From assembly GCA_030762175.1 (NCBI GenBank), contig CM060833.1, positions 156,733,501 through 156,797,500 on the forward strand: a DNA stretch of 64,000 nt, written 5' to 3'. Position 1 is the first letter of the stretch; each line of letters opens with the position of its first letter. This DNA is from Metallyticus violacea. Its lineage: Eukaryota; Arthropoda; Insecta; Mantodea; Metallyticidae. The notes under the pieces are model-generated. The model did no database searches and was not told where the DNA came from. It saw only the letters and a program-made list of their open reading frames with translations. This document shows positions 23,255 to 33,859 of this stretch, piece after piece. The translations under genes were made by a program, and so were the position numbers.

Positions 23255-23305
23255 AATGTGTGTATATATAGTATATATATTATATAAGTATATATATAGT
23301 AGTGA
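23255..23305. repeat. Imperfect (TA)n tract
   Basis: Alternating TA with single-base interruptions (TGTATATATAGTATATATAT...). Simple repeat. Confidence 0.8.
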
Positions 23306-23394
23306 ACATTTTGTGAATCATAAAGAAATTGCAAGTACAAAGATCAATATACTTGTTTTTGTTGTTGCCATTCGCGAACGGTATGTATACCTGT

Positions 23395-23664
23395 ACTTGA
23401 CGCCCATTTTAAGTACTGAGGCACCACAGGCTGGGGACACTGATGATACATAAGATGAAATGATAAACTGGGAAAGGATTTTTTTTTTAAAGAATGGAAG
23501 CGTTCTAGGCCTAAGTTTAGGATATTTCCCCAGCATTTGCTATTTTGAGGACTGGGGAAAATCCGGAAAAAATCTCAGCCATGGAGGGTGGTCATAGTAG
23601 AAATGGAAGCTCAGACCACTCGCTCACGAGTCCGCGCCGTAACCACCTCGGCTATCCGTGGGAG
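23395..23664 (-). mobile_element. SINE-B copy 6
   Basis: Minus-strand copy from TTGACGCCCATTTTAAGTAC to the head end CCTCGGCTATCCGTGG. Head B box decayed (GAAATGGAAGC), an older copy. Confidence 0.92.
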
Positions 23665-23884
23665 TACGAACAGCATAGCAAAGAAGAATATCCGAGATAA
23701 CTTCTGCCGCAATTATGGATATAGAGAATGTACTTTTCTCAAATAAAATGCTCGCGAGTGTTATTGTCATTTTGGATAAAAGTTTATCGTTAAAAAAGCA
23801 TTTTCATTGACAATTAACAGTACCATATTGTTGCTCACACTTTTCAAAATCAGTAGGCCTTCAGTAACTTAAGCATGATCAGAG

Positions 23885-24168
23885 ACCGCCATGGGTGGCC
23901 GAGGTCGTTAAGGCCGGACTCATGAGCGGGAGGTCTGGGGTTCGAATCCCTCCAGGACAGTCCTCCCTGACTGAGGTTTTTTCCAGGTTTTCCTCAGTCT
24001 TTATAAATGGCAAATGCCGAGGAGGTACCCTAAACTTAGACTTGCAACGCTTCCGTTCTTAAAAAAAATCCGATCTCATGTATCATCAGTGTCCACCGCT
24101 TGTAATGCCTCAGTATTTAAAACGGGCTTTAAACACACACGCAAAAAAAAAAAAAAAAAAAAAAAAAA
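23885..24168 (+). mobile_element. SINE-B copy 7 with long A-tail
   Basis: Head ACCGCCATGGGTGGCCGAGG, B box GGGTTCGAATCCC, body GGCAAATGCCGAGGAGGTAC, tail ACGGGCTTTAAACACACACG followed by about 26 A. The long uninterrupted A-run suggests a relatively recent insertion. Confidence 0.95.
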
Positions 24169-24423
24169 ATCTCTATGATGATGAGAATATTTGCTCTGAG
24201 CTGTAAATTTAAGTCTGATATATCTCACAGTTGCCCTGTAGCTCCAATGTGAGTTTATTGGAAACATGAAAGAGATTAACAAATTAGTTATTACATTTTG
24301 ATATATTCTTTTCTGAAGAAAAGGCTATAAAATAGATTTCGTTGAATTGTGAATTGTGTTTCTGAAGGCTGCCCTGATTCCACAGCAAAGACATTCTCGT
24401 GGATTATCAAATTTTGTCCCAGA

Positions 24424-24753
24424 AATTGCATTTTTATAATTATTTAGGCTTTCACAGCCGGCGTTAATCCAATAGAATAATGTTTCCGGGCTTGTTAGCC
24501 GTGGTCCAAAGGCTGTAAACATACCTGACGTTTCGCCCGTGACTCCGCCGGGCATCTTCAGAGGAATGTCTATCACCACTCGTTGTTGTAGCTCAAGTCA
24601 CCTTGTCACCAAGTCACCTTGAGCTACAACAACGAGTGGTGATAGACATTCCTCTGAAGATGCCCGGCGGAGTCACGGGCGAAACGTCAGGTGTGTTTAC
24701 AGACTTTGGACCACGGCCAACAAGCCCGGAAACATTATTGAATTGCATTTTTA
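24424..24753. mobile_element. Head-to-head inverted dimer, probable Penelope-like terminal segment
   Basis: Left arm (about 24475-24596) and right arm (about 24617-24738) are near-perfect inverse copies, each with TTTCGCCCGTGACTCCGCCG and CATCTTCAGAGGAATGTC (or complement). The whole insertion is flanked by the same 13 bases, AATTGCATTTTTA, at 24424-24436 and 24741-24753. Inverted partial units plus a target duplication of this size fit Penelope-like retroelement insertions; that assignment is inference, since no GIY-YIG or RT domain is present. The ORF at 24325-24579 is just a translation of the repeat. Confidence 0.7.
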
Positions 24754-25036
24754 CATTTCTTTACCGTATTTAATGCATTTTTTTCCTACAACACTTTTTC
24801 CTCTTTCCCCCTCTTTTTCCCCATGTGCATGGTTAAGCTAGCTGATCTATGAGCTCAGGCTTGGTGTGGTTACCATGTGGGTGATGTGTTGTTTAAATAA
24901 GATTCGCATCACATTATAGTTACAAAATGCGATGATTATGATGTATCTAAAGCCAGGGGAAACTGGAGAGCGGATCTTTGCATAACGAATCTATAAGCCC
25001 CTCACAAGACTATCTCTCATCGAGACATTTTTCAAG
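24754..25036. other. Unassigned stretch
   Basis: Pyrimidine-rich near 24790-24825, otherwise nothing recognised. Confidence 0.4.
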
Positions 25037-25480
25037 GTGTTGGCAACAATTAGTTACGTAAGAGGGAGGGATGAGGGTAGGAAAGGAAAATTTGCAGAAC
25101 AACATCCGCCGACGTGCCCTGCATTATGCTTCTCTCTTTCTCGTTCTCTCTTCCAGATATATTCATTTCAGTTGCCCTGTCTTCCCGATCGTGCCCCCAC
25201 CCTCTCTCTGCACGTAATTCCCTTCTTCCCAATACCGCTCCCCCAAGCCATCTTCCACCCCAAAAAAACCACCCCATCCTCATCCGAAAACCTTCTTCTT
25301 CTCCTCGTAACGCTCTACCCACCCCCCTTCGCCTGGAAGCGTATTCCCTCTCTTCCATTTTTATCCGCTTCCCTCTGCTTCTCTCTTCTCGACAGCAGAC
25401 GTAATTCCTTTCACTTCCGTTCGCTTCTCTCCCCTGGAGCTCTTTGCTCTGCCGTGTTACACCTGAACTGCTCCGAGTAG
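25037..25480. other. Pyrimidine-rich island with long two-strand ORFs
   Basis: The longest-but-one ORF of the window (147 codons, plus, 25037-25480) lies in a strongly C/T-biased segment that is also open in a second plus frame and on the minus strand (25050-25358). The predicted proteins are Ser/Pro/Leu- or Arg/Gly/Glu-rich with no domain. Compositional bias, not coding selection, best explains the openness, though an untranslated exon or promoter region is possible. Confidence 0.3.
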
Positions 25481-26710
25481 ACGAGAAGCCTCTCTCACCA
25501 ACAGGGATTCCAACCCATACACGCCATGTTTGATGTCTGTGCTAGGCTTTGGCAAACTATCGCTGGTAACTCTGATCAAGATACGAACTTTCGAAATTAT
25601 CTCATTTGTAAAATTCCTTGCCCGAATCGAATCCACAACCCCGATTGTAAAGCTGGCCCCAGTGTGGGCAGAATTAGAATGACAAGCGGCAACAGATAAC
25701 AGCCATGTCAGTGTTTATCGCAATGAAATGCGTTTTCTAAAAACCTAAATGTCATATTTTAAGTTCTCTTAGCGCTACCGGCTGCTGTCATTAACGCCTT
25801 ATTTTGAAGACAGATTTTTTCATGACATTTTGAAGTAACTGCGGCTTTGAGTTCAGTAGATATAGTTCTTTAATAACTTAAAATATTTTAATCCTTTATT
25901 TTATTAAGTGAAGCGTATCGCTCAAGGCACTAATTGCAGAAACCACGGTGACTATTTCAGTTTGACTGTCACCTTAACACGAACATGAGAGAAGTCCCTC
26001 GTGAAGTCTATTAAATAAAAATTAGTGATAAAGAATCCAATTATATAATCCAGAAAGGCGATAAAATATTAGAGCTGTACAAGATATCCATATAATAAAT
26101 GTTTCTGTTGTGTATCTAAACATTTAAAAGAGCTATCCTATTGAGGAAAAATTGTTGTTTTTCCACGATCAGAATATACTTCACAAAATTATTAAACAAA
26201 TGGACAATCCGTAATCCATTTGGAAAACAAAAGAATGTGTTCCATGTTTCAGCTGTTTACTAACGTGTCATACATTATTTGGAACTCACTTTCTGAGGCA
26301 GGATCATCTCAGCAGTGGACAAATCAAAGCGCATCATACTTACCCACTCAAGGTCACAAATCATCGGTAAAGCAGTATAGATAAATATACTCATATATAC
26401 ATTGACACTATTCAAGAACACGTACGATAAACCGAAGCATTAAAGATCAATGCTAAATTAATTGAATATATTTGCAACAACAAAACTGTAAACCCTTACA
26501 AATAAGTCCAAAATGTTCACTGTTTGCAACGAGGCATTTGTTGTAGTTTCTAAAACAAAGTTTTATGCAGCCCCTTTCAAATCCACATATACTACGTCAT
26601 GCTTGTCAAACTCGAATCTGCTACAAGTGTAAATATGCTTACTTAGCTCTTACTGTAGTAAGCACCAGTTCTTACCGTCTCCTGATAGTAGAAATATGTG
26701 AGAATTATTG
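25481..26710. other. Gene-free stretch
   Basis: Near 25618-25660, TGCCCGAATCGAATCCACAA resembles a reverse-oriented B box, so a decayed tRNA-derived repeat is possible. The remainder is AT-rich with no recognised feature. Confidence 0.4.
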
Positions 26711-26942
26711 ATTTGGTTTGTACACGGACGCTCTTTAAACATCTCAGGTCATCACCTTCCCATTCTATTCAGGGCGTGAAACTGCAGACAAATTTTACTC
26801 GGAGGCCTCTTCTTTCAGGCTTGAGGTTCTTTTTCGTGCCGTAAATGTACGACACGGGACCCACGGCTTTACTTCCCTTCCGAAGGAAGCCATGTTTAGG
26901 ATTTTAGCCCGAAAAATTTCATCTACCCTAGCCGGGATTGAA
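26711..26942 (-). mobile_element. SINE-A copy 7, head truncated
   Basis: Minus-strand tail (TTGTACACGGACGCTCTTTA) and body (CTTCCCTTCCGAAGGAAGCC) are present, but the sequence leaves SINE-A at GCCGGGATTG near 26942, losing about 60 bases of the tRNA-like head. A 5' truncation, as expected for target-primed reverse transcription. Confidence 0.92.
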
Positions 26943-27257
26943 GAGGAAAGTAGTTCATACCAATATATCTGATCTCGACAGGCATTCATTAAGATTACGT
27001 GCAAAACATCACATGAGACAAACATTTCGGTAGAAGAGTATAGGGCTATTGTTCTTCCATTCCGGAACATGGGCGGGCTACAAAGCTGAAACTTCAATTA
27101 GAGCAGAAGGCCAGGTGATAAGCATATCGCCTCTAGCGCCATTTGTCAGGGAATTAAGGTATTACTGGGACGCGAAACGGCAACCAAGAACCTGTTTGTT
27201 CAAGTATGAAGTTATTTAATCTATGACACGATATGAGATTCAGTGCTTTAAGTAAGC

Positions 27258-27300
27258 TCAGCAGTAAAAACGGACGTTAAACACTAATTAAAAAAAATTA
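27258..27300 (+). mobile_element. SINE-B 3' end fragment
   Basis: CTCAGCAGTAAAAACGGACG then TTAAACACTAATTAAAAAAA: the last ~40 bases of SINE-B only. A T-run of about 27 (27336-27362) lies just downstream. Confidence 0.75.
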
Positions 27301-27335
27301 GATTTGGTATGTTTAGGGATACTTTGCAAATATAA

Positions 27336-27362
27336 TTTTTTTTTTTTTTTTTTTTTTTTTTT
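27336..27362. repeat. Poly(T) run
   Basis: About 27 T. It may be the A-tail of a lost minus-strand retroposon. Confidence 0.9.
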
Positions 27363-28414
27363 GCACCTTTGCTCGCCTTATTTTCAACATATAAACAAAA
27401 TGTGGAAGAAACGTTCTGCAGCATCAAGTCAGAGCAAGATTAACGTAAAACTTTCTGAAAGGAAATTGGTGGAGCAGTGATAATTGGGAAAAAACACACA
27501 AAAAAATCAATAAGGTACCAAACACTTAAAACATATTTTTTAAAACAAGGAAAAACTAAAACGTTAACTTTTCTGTTTGACGGAAGTATCTAAATTTTCA
27601 CTGTGCATGTATGTATGTATGTGTTTATATATATACTTGTAATATAACTTAACTTATAAATTCTTTTACATTTAATTCTCACTGTATTAATTCAGTTTAA
27701 GTTAATATCCCCCAATGCTATTAGCAAGAAAGGCAATAGTGTTAATTAGTGTTGTAAACAATACCAAATTTAATTGAAAACGAATAGCATAGACTTGCTT
27801 TACCTTTTAGGATTGGAATGATGGAATTATGGTATATGATCAGTTTGGGGGGGGGGAGAAAAACAAAGAAAGAAAGAAAACCTTGTGAATTTAATGAAGC
27901 TTAAAAAATTACATTTTTATGTAGCTAATAATAGCACATACTCCTTATTTTCTTCAGGATATTGAATAAATAAATTCAGATATTGCATAATTCATTCAAG
28001 TCTTACTTTACAGGCAGGGAGAAAGCAGCAGTTGCCAATGGCACAAGTGCGTCGCCTCAATGTGGTACATTCAAGGCCGGGATGTTACCGTACTACTAGG
28101 TTTTAGTTATAAACCTTGTCCATCCACGTAGTATTTTACATCTCGGCTGCCAATTATGCCATAACGGGCGATTTATACTCCGTCCAATAAACAGGCATTG
28201 AATCGGGAAAAAATATTTCTGATTAACATGATTTAAGTTCGGCCACATTGTTAATTTTTCTTTTACATTCCAAAGCCCTGTGTTGAAACGGTTATACTCT
28301 ACAGTCAACTATCTCACTCCATATATACTGCCGTGAGATGCAAGAACAGATTCAGAAAGCGATGTTCAAGGAAATTCCGCGTAAGGGGGGGGGGGGGCTA
28401 ATGCGGCATTCATA
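27363..28414. other. Gene-free AT-rich stretch
   Basis: No recognised feature. Contains a TGTATGTATGTATGTG microsatellite near 27607 and G-runs at 27847-27856. Confidence 0.45.
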
Positions 28415-28415
28415 T

Positions 28416-28575
28416 AAGTCGAGAATACCGCGTCAGCTCATTAGGTTTATAGCTACTGTTTCTGCCCTCTTTCCTCTGGACCCAAGGCACGCGAATTCAA
28501 ACCTGCCGCGGTCGATAGTTTTTAAGGGCGTAAAAATCTAAAGTGCAAGTCCTCCAGGAGGAACTTTAATTTTTT
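28416..28575 (+). repeat. SINE-A relative with different 3' half
   Basis: GACCCAAGGCACGCGAATTC, then AACCTGCCGCGGTCGATAG, TTTTTAAGGGCGTAAAAATC and GTCCTCCAGGAGGAACTTT. The GGGCGTAAAAATC core is shared with SINE-A, but the following GTCCTCCAGGAGGA is shared instead with the repeat at 48353. Partial, abutting a SINE-B. Confidence 0.6.
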
Positions 28576-28577
28576 TT

Positions 28578-28858
28578 AAGTGTTTAACGCCCGTTTTTAC
28601 TACTGAGGCACCACAGGCGGTGGACACTAATGATACATGAGATGAAATGATATATTGGGAATGCTTTTTTTTTTTTTTTTTTAAGGAAGGGAACGTTCCA
28701 GGTCACGTTTAGGGTATCTCCCCGGCACTTGACATTAATGAGGACTGAGAAAAACCTGGAAAAAATCTCAAGCAGGGAGGACGGTCCTGGTGCGATTCGA
28801 ACCCCAGACCTCCGGCTCACGAGTTCGCGCCTTAACGACCTCAGCCACCCGGGCGGTC
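28578..28858 (-). mobile_element. SINE-B copy 8
   Basis: Minus-strand full-length copy with an expanded internal T-run (about 17 T near 28666-28682). Head end CAGCCACCCGGGCGGT, B box intact in reverse (GATTCGAACCCC). Confidence 0.94.
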
Positions 28859-29510
28859 CCATATCTAACTAATGGGATATTAAGACAAATGAAGCAATAC
28901 AAAAAAAAAACATATGATTATTGATTTAATTGCATAACAAATGTAGTGTAACATTATTGTCAGCATTTTGACTATCTCTCCTTCCTCACATAGTTTGACA
29001 GACACACCCTGCTTTTCAATTATTTATGCCGTGATTTAATAGTGTGAAAATATCTCCAAAAGTGATACGGGCAAACGAATAATTATCATGCTCAACTTTT
29101 TAATTCTAAAATGATGTTTCACGGTATTTTTTTCACCCTAATAAAACAAAACAGAAATTCTATTTTTGTCTGTCAACATCATTGAAGACGCAATTTCTAG
29201 CGGAAAGTTTGGTTGCGTGTATTATTTGGGATGTTCAAATTACTTTTACCTGTAGTAAAGGGGGTTTAACTTCTGTACTGAAAATGTAAGATATTTTCTT
29301 ATGTCTTCGTTATGTTGTTATCAGTAGTACGAGACACCTGGAGGAAACCTGGTGAAAAAGAAGAAATCGTATCTCAGAAACTAATGCACTTACTATCTCG
29401 CGTTTTACACATTCAGAGAGTTTCAAAAAACTGTGCTTACGTTCTAGTAAATCATGAGCTCTATTTGTCGCGGGTTTGCGTCGTTTCTTTTAAAAACGAT
29501 TTTTTTAAAT
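28859..29510. other. Gene-free stretch
   Basis: Nothing recognised; the plus ORF from 29312 runs into SINE-B sequence. Confidence 0.45.
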
Positions 29511-29774
29511 CATGTTTAACGTCCGTTTTCAGTACTGAGGCATCACGGCGATGGCACATGATACATGAAATAAAATGATAAATTGGTAAAGGATTTTTTA
29601 AAGGAAGGAAACGTTCCAGGCCTAAGTGTAGGGTACCTCCCCGGCATTTGCCATTTATGAGCACTGAGGAAAACCTGGAAAAAACCTCCATCAAGGAGGA
29701 TATCCTGGCAGGATTCGAACCCCAGATTTCCAGCTCACGAGTGCGCACCTTTACGACTTCAGCCGTCCATGGCG
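29511..29774 (-). mobile_element. SINE-B copy 9
   Basis: Minus-strand copy from GTTTAACGTCCGTTTTCAGT to head AGCCGTCCATGGCGAT; B box GATTCGAACCCC in reverse. Small deletions in the CACAGGCGGTGG segment. Confidence 0.94.
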
Positions 29775-29886
29775 ATAAAACGACGTTTCACTCATTTGAC
29801 TGACTGCATTTCAGCCAACGAAAAACGCGCTGGGCCCTCTGTATGCTCCGCAGCCTCTAATTGCACTAAAACAAGATTGGGTAGCT

Positions 29887-29887
<1 letters not shown>

Positions 29888-29920
<33 letters not shown>
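29888..29920. repeat. (AAT)n microsatellite
   Basis: About ten AAT units. Confidence 0.9.
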
Positions 29921-30179
29921 AATTTTTTAAGTACAATGTCATGTTACCAATCGCAATGTGGAAGAAACAAGGTACAAGGTGCATCAAAATTCCCATTAAA
30001 CACTTATAGGGCTTATAGAGGGGACCAAGTTGATAACATTTTGAATAGGAATCCATGTTCGAAAACATTTCGTTTACCCGTTACACACAAAACAATCATT
30101 GAACGCTCCCGCATCTGCTATGACAATGCGCGGGGCCGGAGTACTTAAGTAATTTGACGATGAACACTTGATGTCACTG

Positions 30180-30400
30180 ACCCTTGGTTCCAACACGATG
30201 ACACACCATCTCATTTTGATCCGAAGTTATCTTGAACGATTCAGGCAAAGATGAATAGGTCGTTGTGGCTCTATTGAATGCGCTGCAAGTTCGCCGCATT
30301 TGACTCCGCTGGATTATTTCCTTTGGGGCCACATGAAGAGTCGAATTTACGAGACTCCAGTTAAGTCAGAGGAAGACCTGCTTGCACCGGGACGTTGGAC
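30180..30400 (+). pseudogene. Tc1-like transposase remnant
   Basis: Read across frames: PWFQHDDTPSHF (second catalytic Asp), IGRCGSIECAASSPHLTPLD and YFLWGHMKSRIYETPVKSEE (third Asp in LDYFLW). This is the C-terminal half of a DDE transposase of the same broad type as at 22.5 and 61.0 kb. Stops and shifts throughout. Confidence 0.8.
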
Positions 30401-30472
30401 TACCACATGTTGGTGAGCAGGTGTACCGAAACATGATACACAGGTATAATTATAATGTCAAAGTAAGAGATA

Positions 30473-31718
30473 GGTCCATAAGTACCATATTTTAGGTATG
30501 ATAAAGACAAAAACTATATTTCACTTTTCAATATAGTTACCCTTTATTGCAATACATTTCTCCCATCTTTGAATTAACATTTCAATCGCCTCTTCCCAAA
30601 ATAATCAGATGCCTTGTCTGCAATATGGGCATAAACAGCATCCATCACTTCTTCGTCACACTAAAATTTCCTTCCTCGTAGGCGAATCTTGATTTTTGAG
30701 AAGAGCAAATAGTCCCTGTGATCCAAATCTGCGCTTTAGGGTGGATGATCGATCTCCTTGAAGCCACATTTCTTCACAGCTTCCTTTGCAACAAGAGTTG
30801 TGTGCATAGGCGCGTTGTCGTGAAGAAGGCGCACACCACCACTCAGCTTTCGTCGCCTTTTCTCTTTGATGGAAGCACGTAGTCTGTGCAGTAGGCCAGC
30901 ATTGTACTCCCCATTTACTGTGGTGTTTCTCTCCTTGAAGTCAATGAAGAGTATTCCTTCACATTCCCAAAAGATTGTGGCCATGATCTTCTTGGTTGAC
31001 TGAGTGACCTTAGCCTTTAGAGGCGGTGCTTCGCCAGGTTTACGCTACTCCATTGATTCTCTCTTGAACAATGGATCATAGTAGAGGACATAGTTTCATC
31101 TGCTGTAACAATGTTTTGCAGTAACTTCTTTCTAGTTGCCACAGCAGAGCTCCAAAATGCCTGACAACAGATGACACGTTGTTGCCTTTGGACTGAAGTC
31201 TAGGCACCCAGCTTGCACTAACCTTATTCATGTTCATGTTCATGAATAATTTGAAGGAATGTTCTCTTCGAAAGGCCCAACCTTGCTGCTATTTCTGTAA
31301 CTTTGAGCCGCCGGTCTTCCTTAATTTCTCCTTCCACAAGAGCAATCGATGTTTTCAGGAGTGAACTTATCCAAGGACCGACCTGCAAGCTCTTTGTCTT
31401 CAATGCTTTATTGACCCAATGGGAAAAGTTTGACGCATTCTTTTACGGTAGAATATGAGGGGGGTGTTTTCCTATATACATTGTCCATTCGCTGTTCAAT
31501 TTCATTTGGAGTAAGTCGTTCTGTTGTGAAGAACTTAATGACAGCTCGATACTCCATTTTGAACATGTCACAATCTTCTACACATGCCTTCTTTATGCAA
31601 CTATATCTGAACAGCTGAACACAGCGGAGCGGAAGTTAGAGTTGCAATTATCTACTTAACAGATAAGGTGTGATACCACATAAGGCTTTTGTGAAGGCAA
31701 GGCCGTAAATTATGAACC
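30473..31718 (-). mobile_element. Mariner family M copy 3, nested, full length
   Basis: TA at 30471-30472, then GGTCCATAAGTACCATATTT. The far end GGCCGTAAATTATGAACC is followed by TA at 31719-31720. About 1246 bp, a typical mariner length. It sits inside the Tc1-like element, so it inserted later. The inverted repeats have decayed relative to the copy at 42.7 kb. Confidence 0.92.
30574..31556 (-). pseudogene. Mariner transposase, frameshifted (copy 3)
   Basis: Start and stop positions follow the copy at 42.7 kb. Longest intact piece (30736-30984) covers MATIFWECEGILFIDF to LSGGVRLLHDNAPMHTTLVA (second Asp) and ends in a stop within HPP*SADL where relatives read HPPYSPDL. The helix-turn-helix half lies upstream in other frames. 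Family role: cut-and-paste transposition at TA. This copy is dead. Confidence 0.85.
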
Positions 31719-31944
31719 TACCTCGTAGGTAGTCGCCAAGTTGAGCCATTTTTGTAAGTGAACGCAGAAGCAATGCAACAACAATATACGTACTCTACTC
31801 AATTCTTTGACAAAGCATACGCGGGAGAGTTCAACGAGAGCTGTGGTGGTGTTTCACTTGTAACGCTATAAATTCCTATGTAAATGTTACCCACTTGGTC
31901 CACACTATAAACCCTCAAAATGTGTAATGGGAATTTAGATACAC

Positions 31945-31948
<4 letters not shown>

Positions 31949-32027
<79 letters not shown>

Positions 32028-32062
32028 GTGCGTGCGTGCGTGCATGCGTGCGTGCGTGCGTG
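31949..32062. repeat. Compound (TA)n-(TG)n-(TGCG)n microsatellite
   Basis: (TA) at about 31949-31982, (TG) to about 32020, then a TGCG/TGCA mixture to 32062. It starts exactly at the transposon's TA junction. ORFs reading His/Thr or Cys/Val repeats across it are artefacts. Confidence 0.95.
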
Positions 32063-32322
32063 GCTTGCTGCCAATGCATGCAACAAAGATTTTTTAAGTT
32101 TCTCTTTTTAAAATTGCAAACCGCGAGGGAATACATTAGTTTCTGATACATAATTAATTATTTTTCATCACATTTATCTCGATCACATAGTAAGAGTATT
32201 ATTTCGGGTGATTCAACGTTTATAAATTGAGAATTAGCTAGCATTCTGCAACAGGGAATATAATTGAATTGTAAATACATTCTTTAGTTTTAATTTATAT
32301 ATTTAAACATGTTTGTTAGTAC

Positions 32323-33003
32323 AAGGGTCGTTCAATAAGAATACAGCGTATGTAGAATATCTGAACCTTTGCACATTATCTCCTGTTTTTCATCTTCTCC
32401 TGCTAAGTGGCGGCGATGCAGTTAACTTACAAAATTCAAGTATTTGCTTTATAAAGCTAGAGCAGCAATTCAATTTATTTTGAGATCATCGCCCATATTA
32501 AGGGATTCAAAATATTTATTTTGCAGAGAACATGTAGAAAGACCGTGGTTGTCTTCCTGATCATCCAACCCCGGGAGACAGTGCATAACGTGCGGACATT
32601 CTTATTCGGGACGATCGGCGAATAACAACTTGATATCTCTGTCGGCAATGTCAACACAATTATCCACCAGTTAGAATATTCAATGATTTGTATTAAAGGG
32701 GCCTTCCAAGCCTAACCGCCGATCATAGGGAGCAGTAATCATCATCCCTTTAGAGCTATTTGCTGACCAGGGGTATGAAATATGAATTAGTCACTTCGAG
32801 CCTGAAACCAAAAAGCAATTCTAGGAGTGGCATTGCATAACTTCTGGGAAAAAGAATCGAAACCATACTCTCAGTCAATATGGTCATGGCCTCATTCTTT
32901 CGTTGCTCTGAAGGATTTCTTTTGATTAATGCATTGCCCTCAGCGAAACGAGATGGCAGGTATATATGAAAACTCTTCGGAAGTTGAAGAGGTGGTTTGA
33001 GGC
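32323..33003 (+). pseudogene. Degenerate mariner-like element cut by a SINE-B
   Basis: Begins GGGTCGTTCAATAAG, resembling the outer end of some mariner-type elements. Frame-joined translation gives IRDDRRITT (helix-turn-helix region) and SMVMASFFRCSEGFLLINAL, matching the MA.FFWD.EG.LLIDYLP block that precedes the second catalytic Asp. It stops where SINE-B copy 10 begins. Heavily mutated. Confidence 0.6.
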
Positions 33004-33262
33004 ATCCGTACTACTGAGGCACATAGGCGGTTAGCTCTGATGATACATGAGATGAAATAATATATTGAGAAAGGATGAGGTTTTTTTTTAAAGAAAGGAA
33101 ACGTTCCAGGCCTAAGTTTAAGGTATAACCCCGACATATGCCATTTATGAGGACTGAGGAAAACCTGAAAAAAACCCAGTCAGAGAGGACGGTTCTGGTG
33201 GGGTTCGAGCCCCAGATCTTCCGCTCGCGAGTCCGCGCCTTAACGACCTCGGCCACCGTGGC
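33003..33262 (-). mobile_element. SINE-B copy 10
   Basis: Minus-strand copy lacking the last ~15 bases of its 3' end (starts at CATCCGTACTACTGAGGCAC). Head end TCGGCCACCGTGGCCGT, B box GGTTCGAGCCCC in reverse. Confidence 0.93.
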
Positions 33263-33406
33263 CGTATCATAAGTTTTCATCCTATCAGTTTTTGTATTAG
33301 GAAAGCTCTGTGTGAGTGTTTAGAATTAAGAATTACTATACCAATGCCCTATATGGACACAATGAATGCGTCAATCCAGATTGTTTTAAAATGCTGAATA
33401 AATTTA

Positions 33407-33810
33407 GGTTCCATTCACTATGAAAATTAAATGTAAACGTAATACAATAAGACGTAACACGTTAACTTAGTAGTATGTAGGCATTCACAATGAAAGACGC
33501 AAGCGTACGTAGTAGCAAATCAAAAATAAGAAGAAGCGAAGATCAACTAACAGCTGATTGAAAATGGCTGCTTCTGAGCAGACGGCGGTAGCGTTTATGC
33601 ATATGAAAAGTGCAGTAATTAATTTGCTTGGAGTAATATGAGCAAGGATAGCTTTCTTATAATGAAATTAATCTTTTGTCCATTGAGGCCATTCTGTCTG
33701 ATCTTCAGCTCTCTCTTACCCTTACACGGAGCACCGAAATGAAGTGGCAACTCCTGCTGCTAGCTGCTGCAAGTCCCGAGCGACAACGGAGAGAGCCGAA
33801 CTACTAGTTA

Positions 33811-33859
<49 letters not shown>

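Larger units (their letters stand above)
29975..31948 (+). mobile_element. Tc1/IS630-like transposon interrupted by a mariner
   Basis: TA-bounded ends: left CAAGGTGCATCAAAATTCCC (29975) and right, reverse complement CAGAGTGTATCTAAATTCCC (31948). The inverted repeats align for roughly 150 bases (CCCATTA.ACA, GG..TTATAG.G.GGACCAAGT, TAACATTT...ATAGGAAT, TTGAACTCTCCCGC). Between them is a transposase C-terminal remnant (30180-30400) and a complete mariner (30473-31718). Without the mariner the element is about 726 bp. The right end abuts a (TA)n tract, the natural TA target. Confidence 0.85.

Noticed and set aside
24452..24740. Prokaryotic-type terminator or CRISPR-like unit
   Set aside because: A single long palindrome with a target duplication in a eukaryotic repeat landscape; no spacer array and no adjacent genes.
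25037..25480. 147-codon ORF as a host gene
   Set aside because: Strong C/T bias, open in several frames on both strands, no domain, no splice context. Kept only as a compositional island.
31799..32151. ORFs encoding His/Thr- or Ile/Tyr-rich proteins
   Set aside because: They are translations of the dinucleotide microsatellite.
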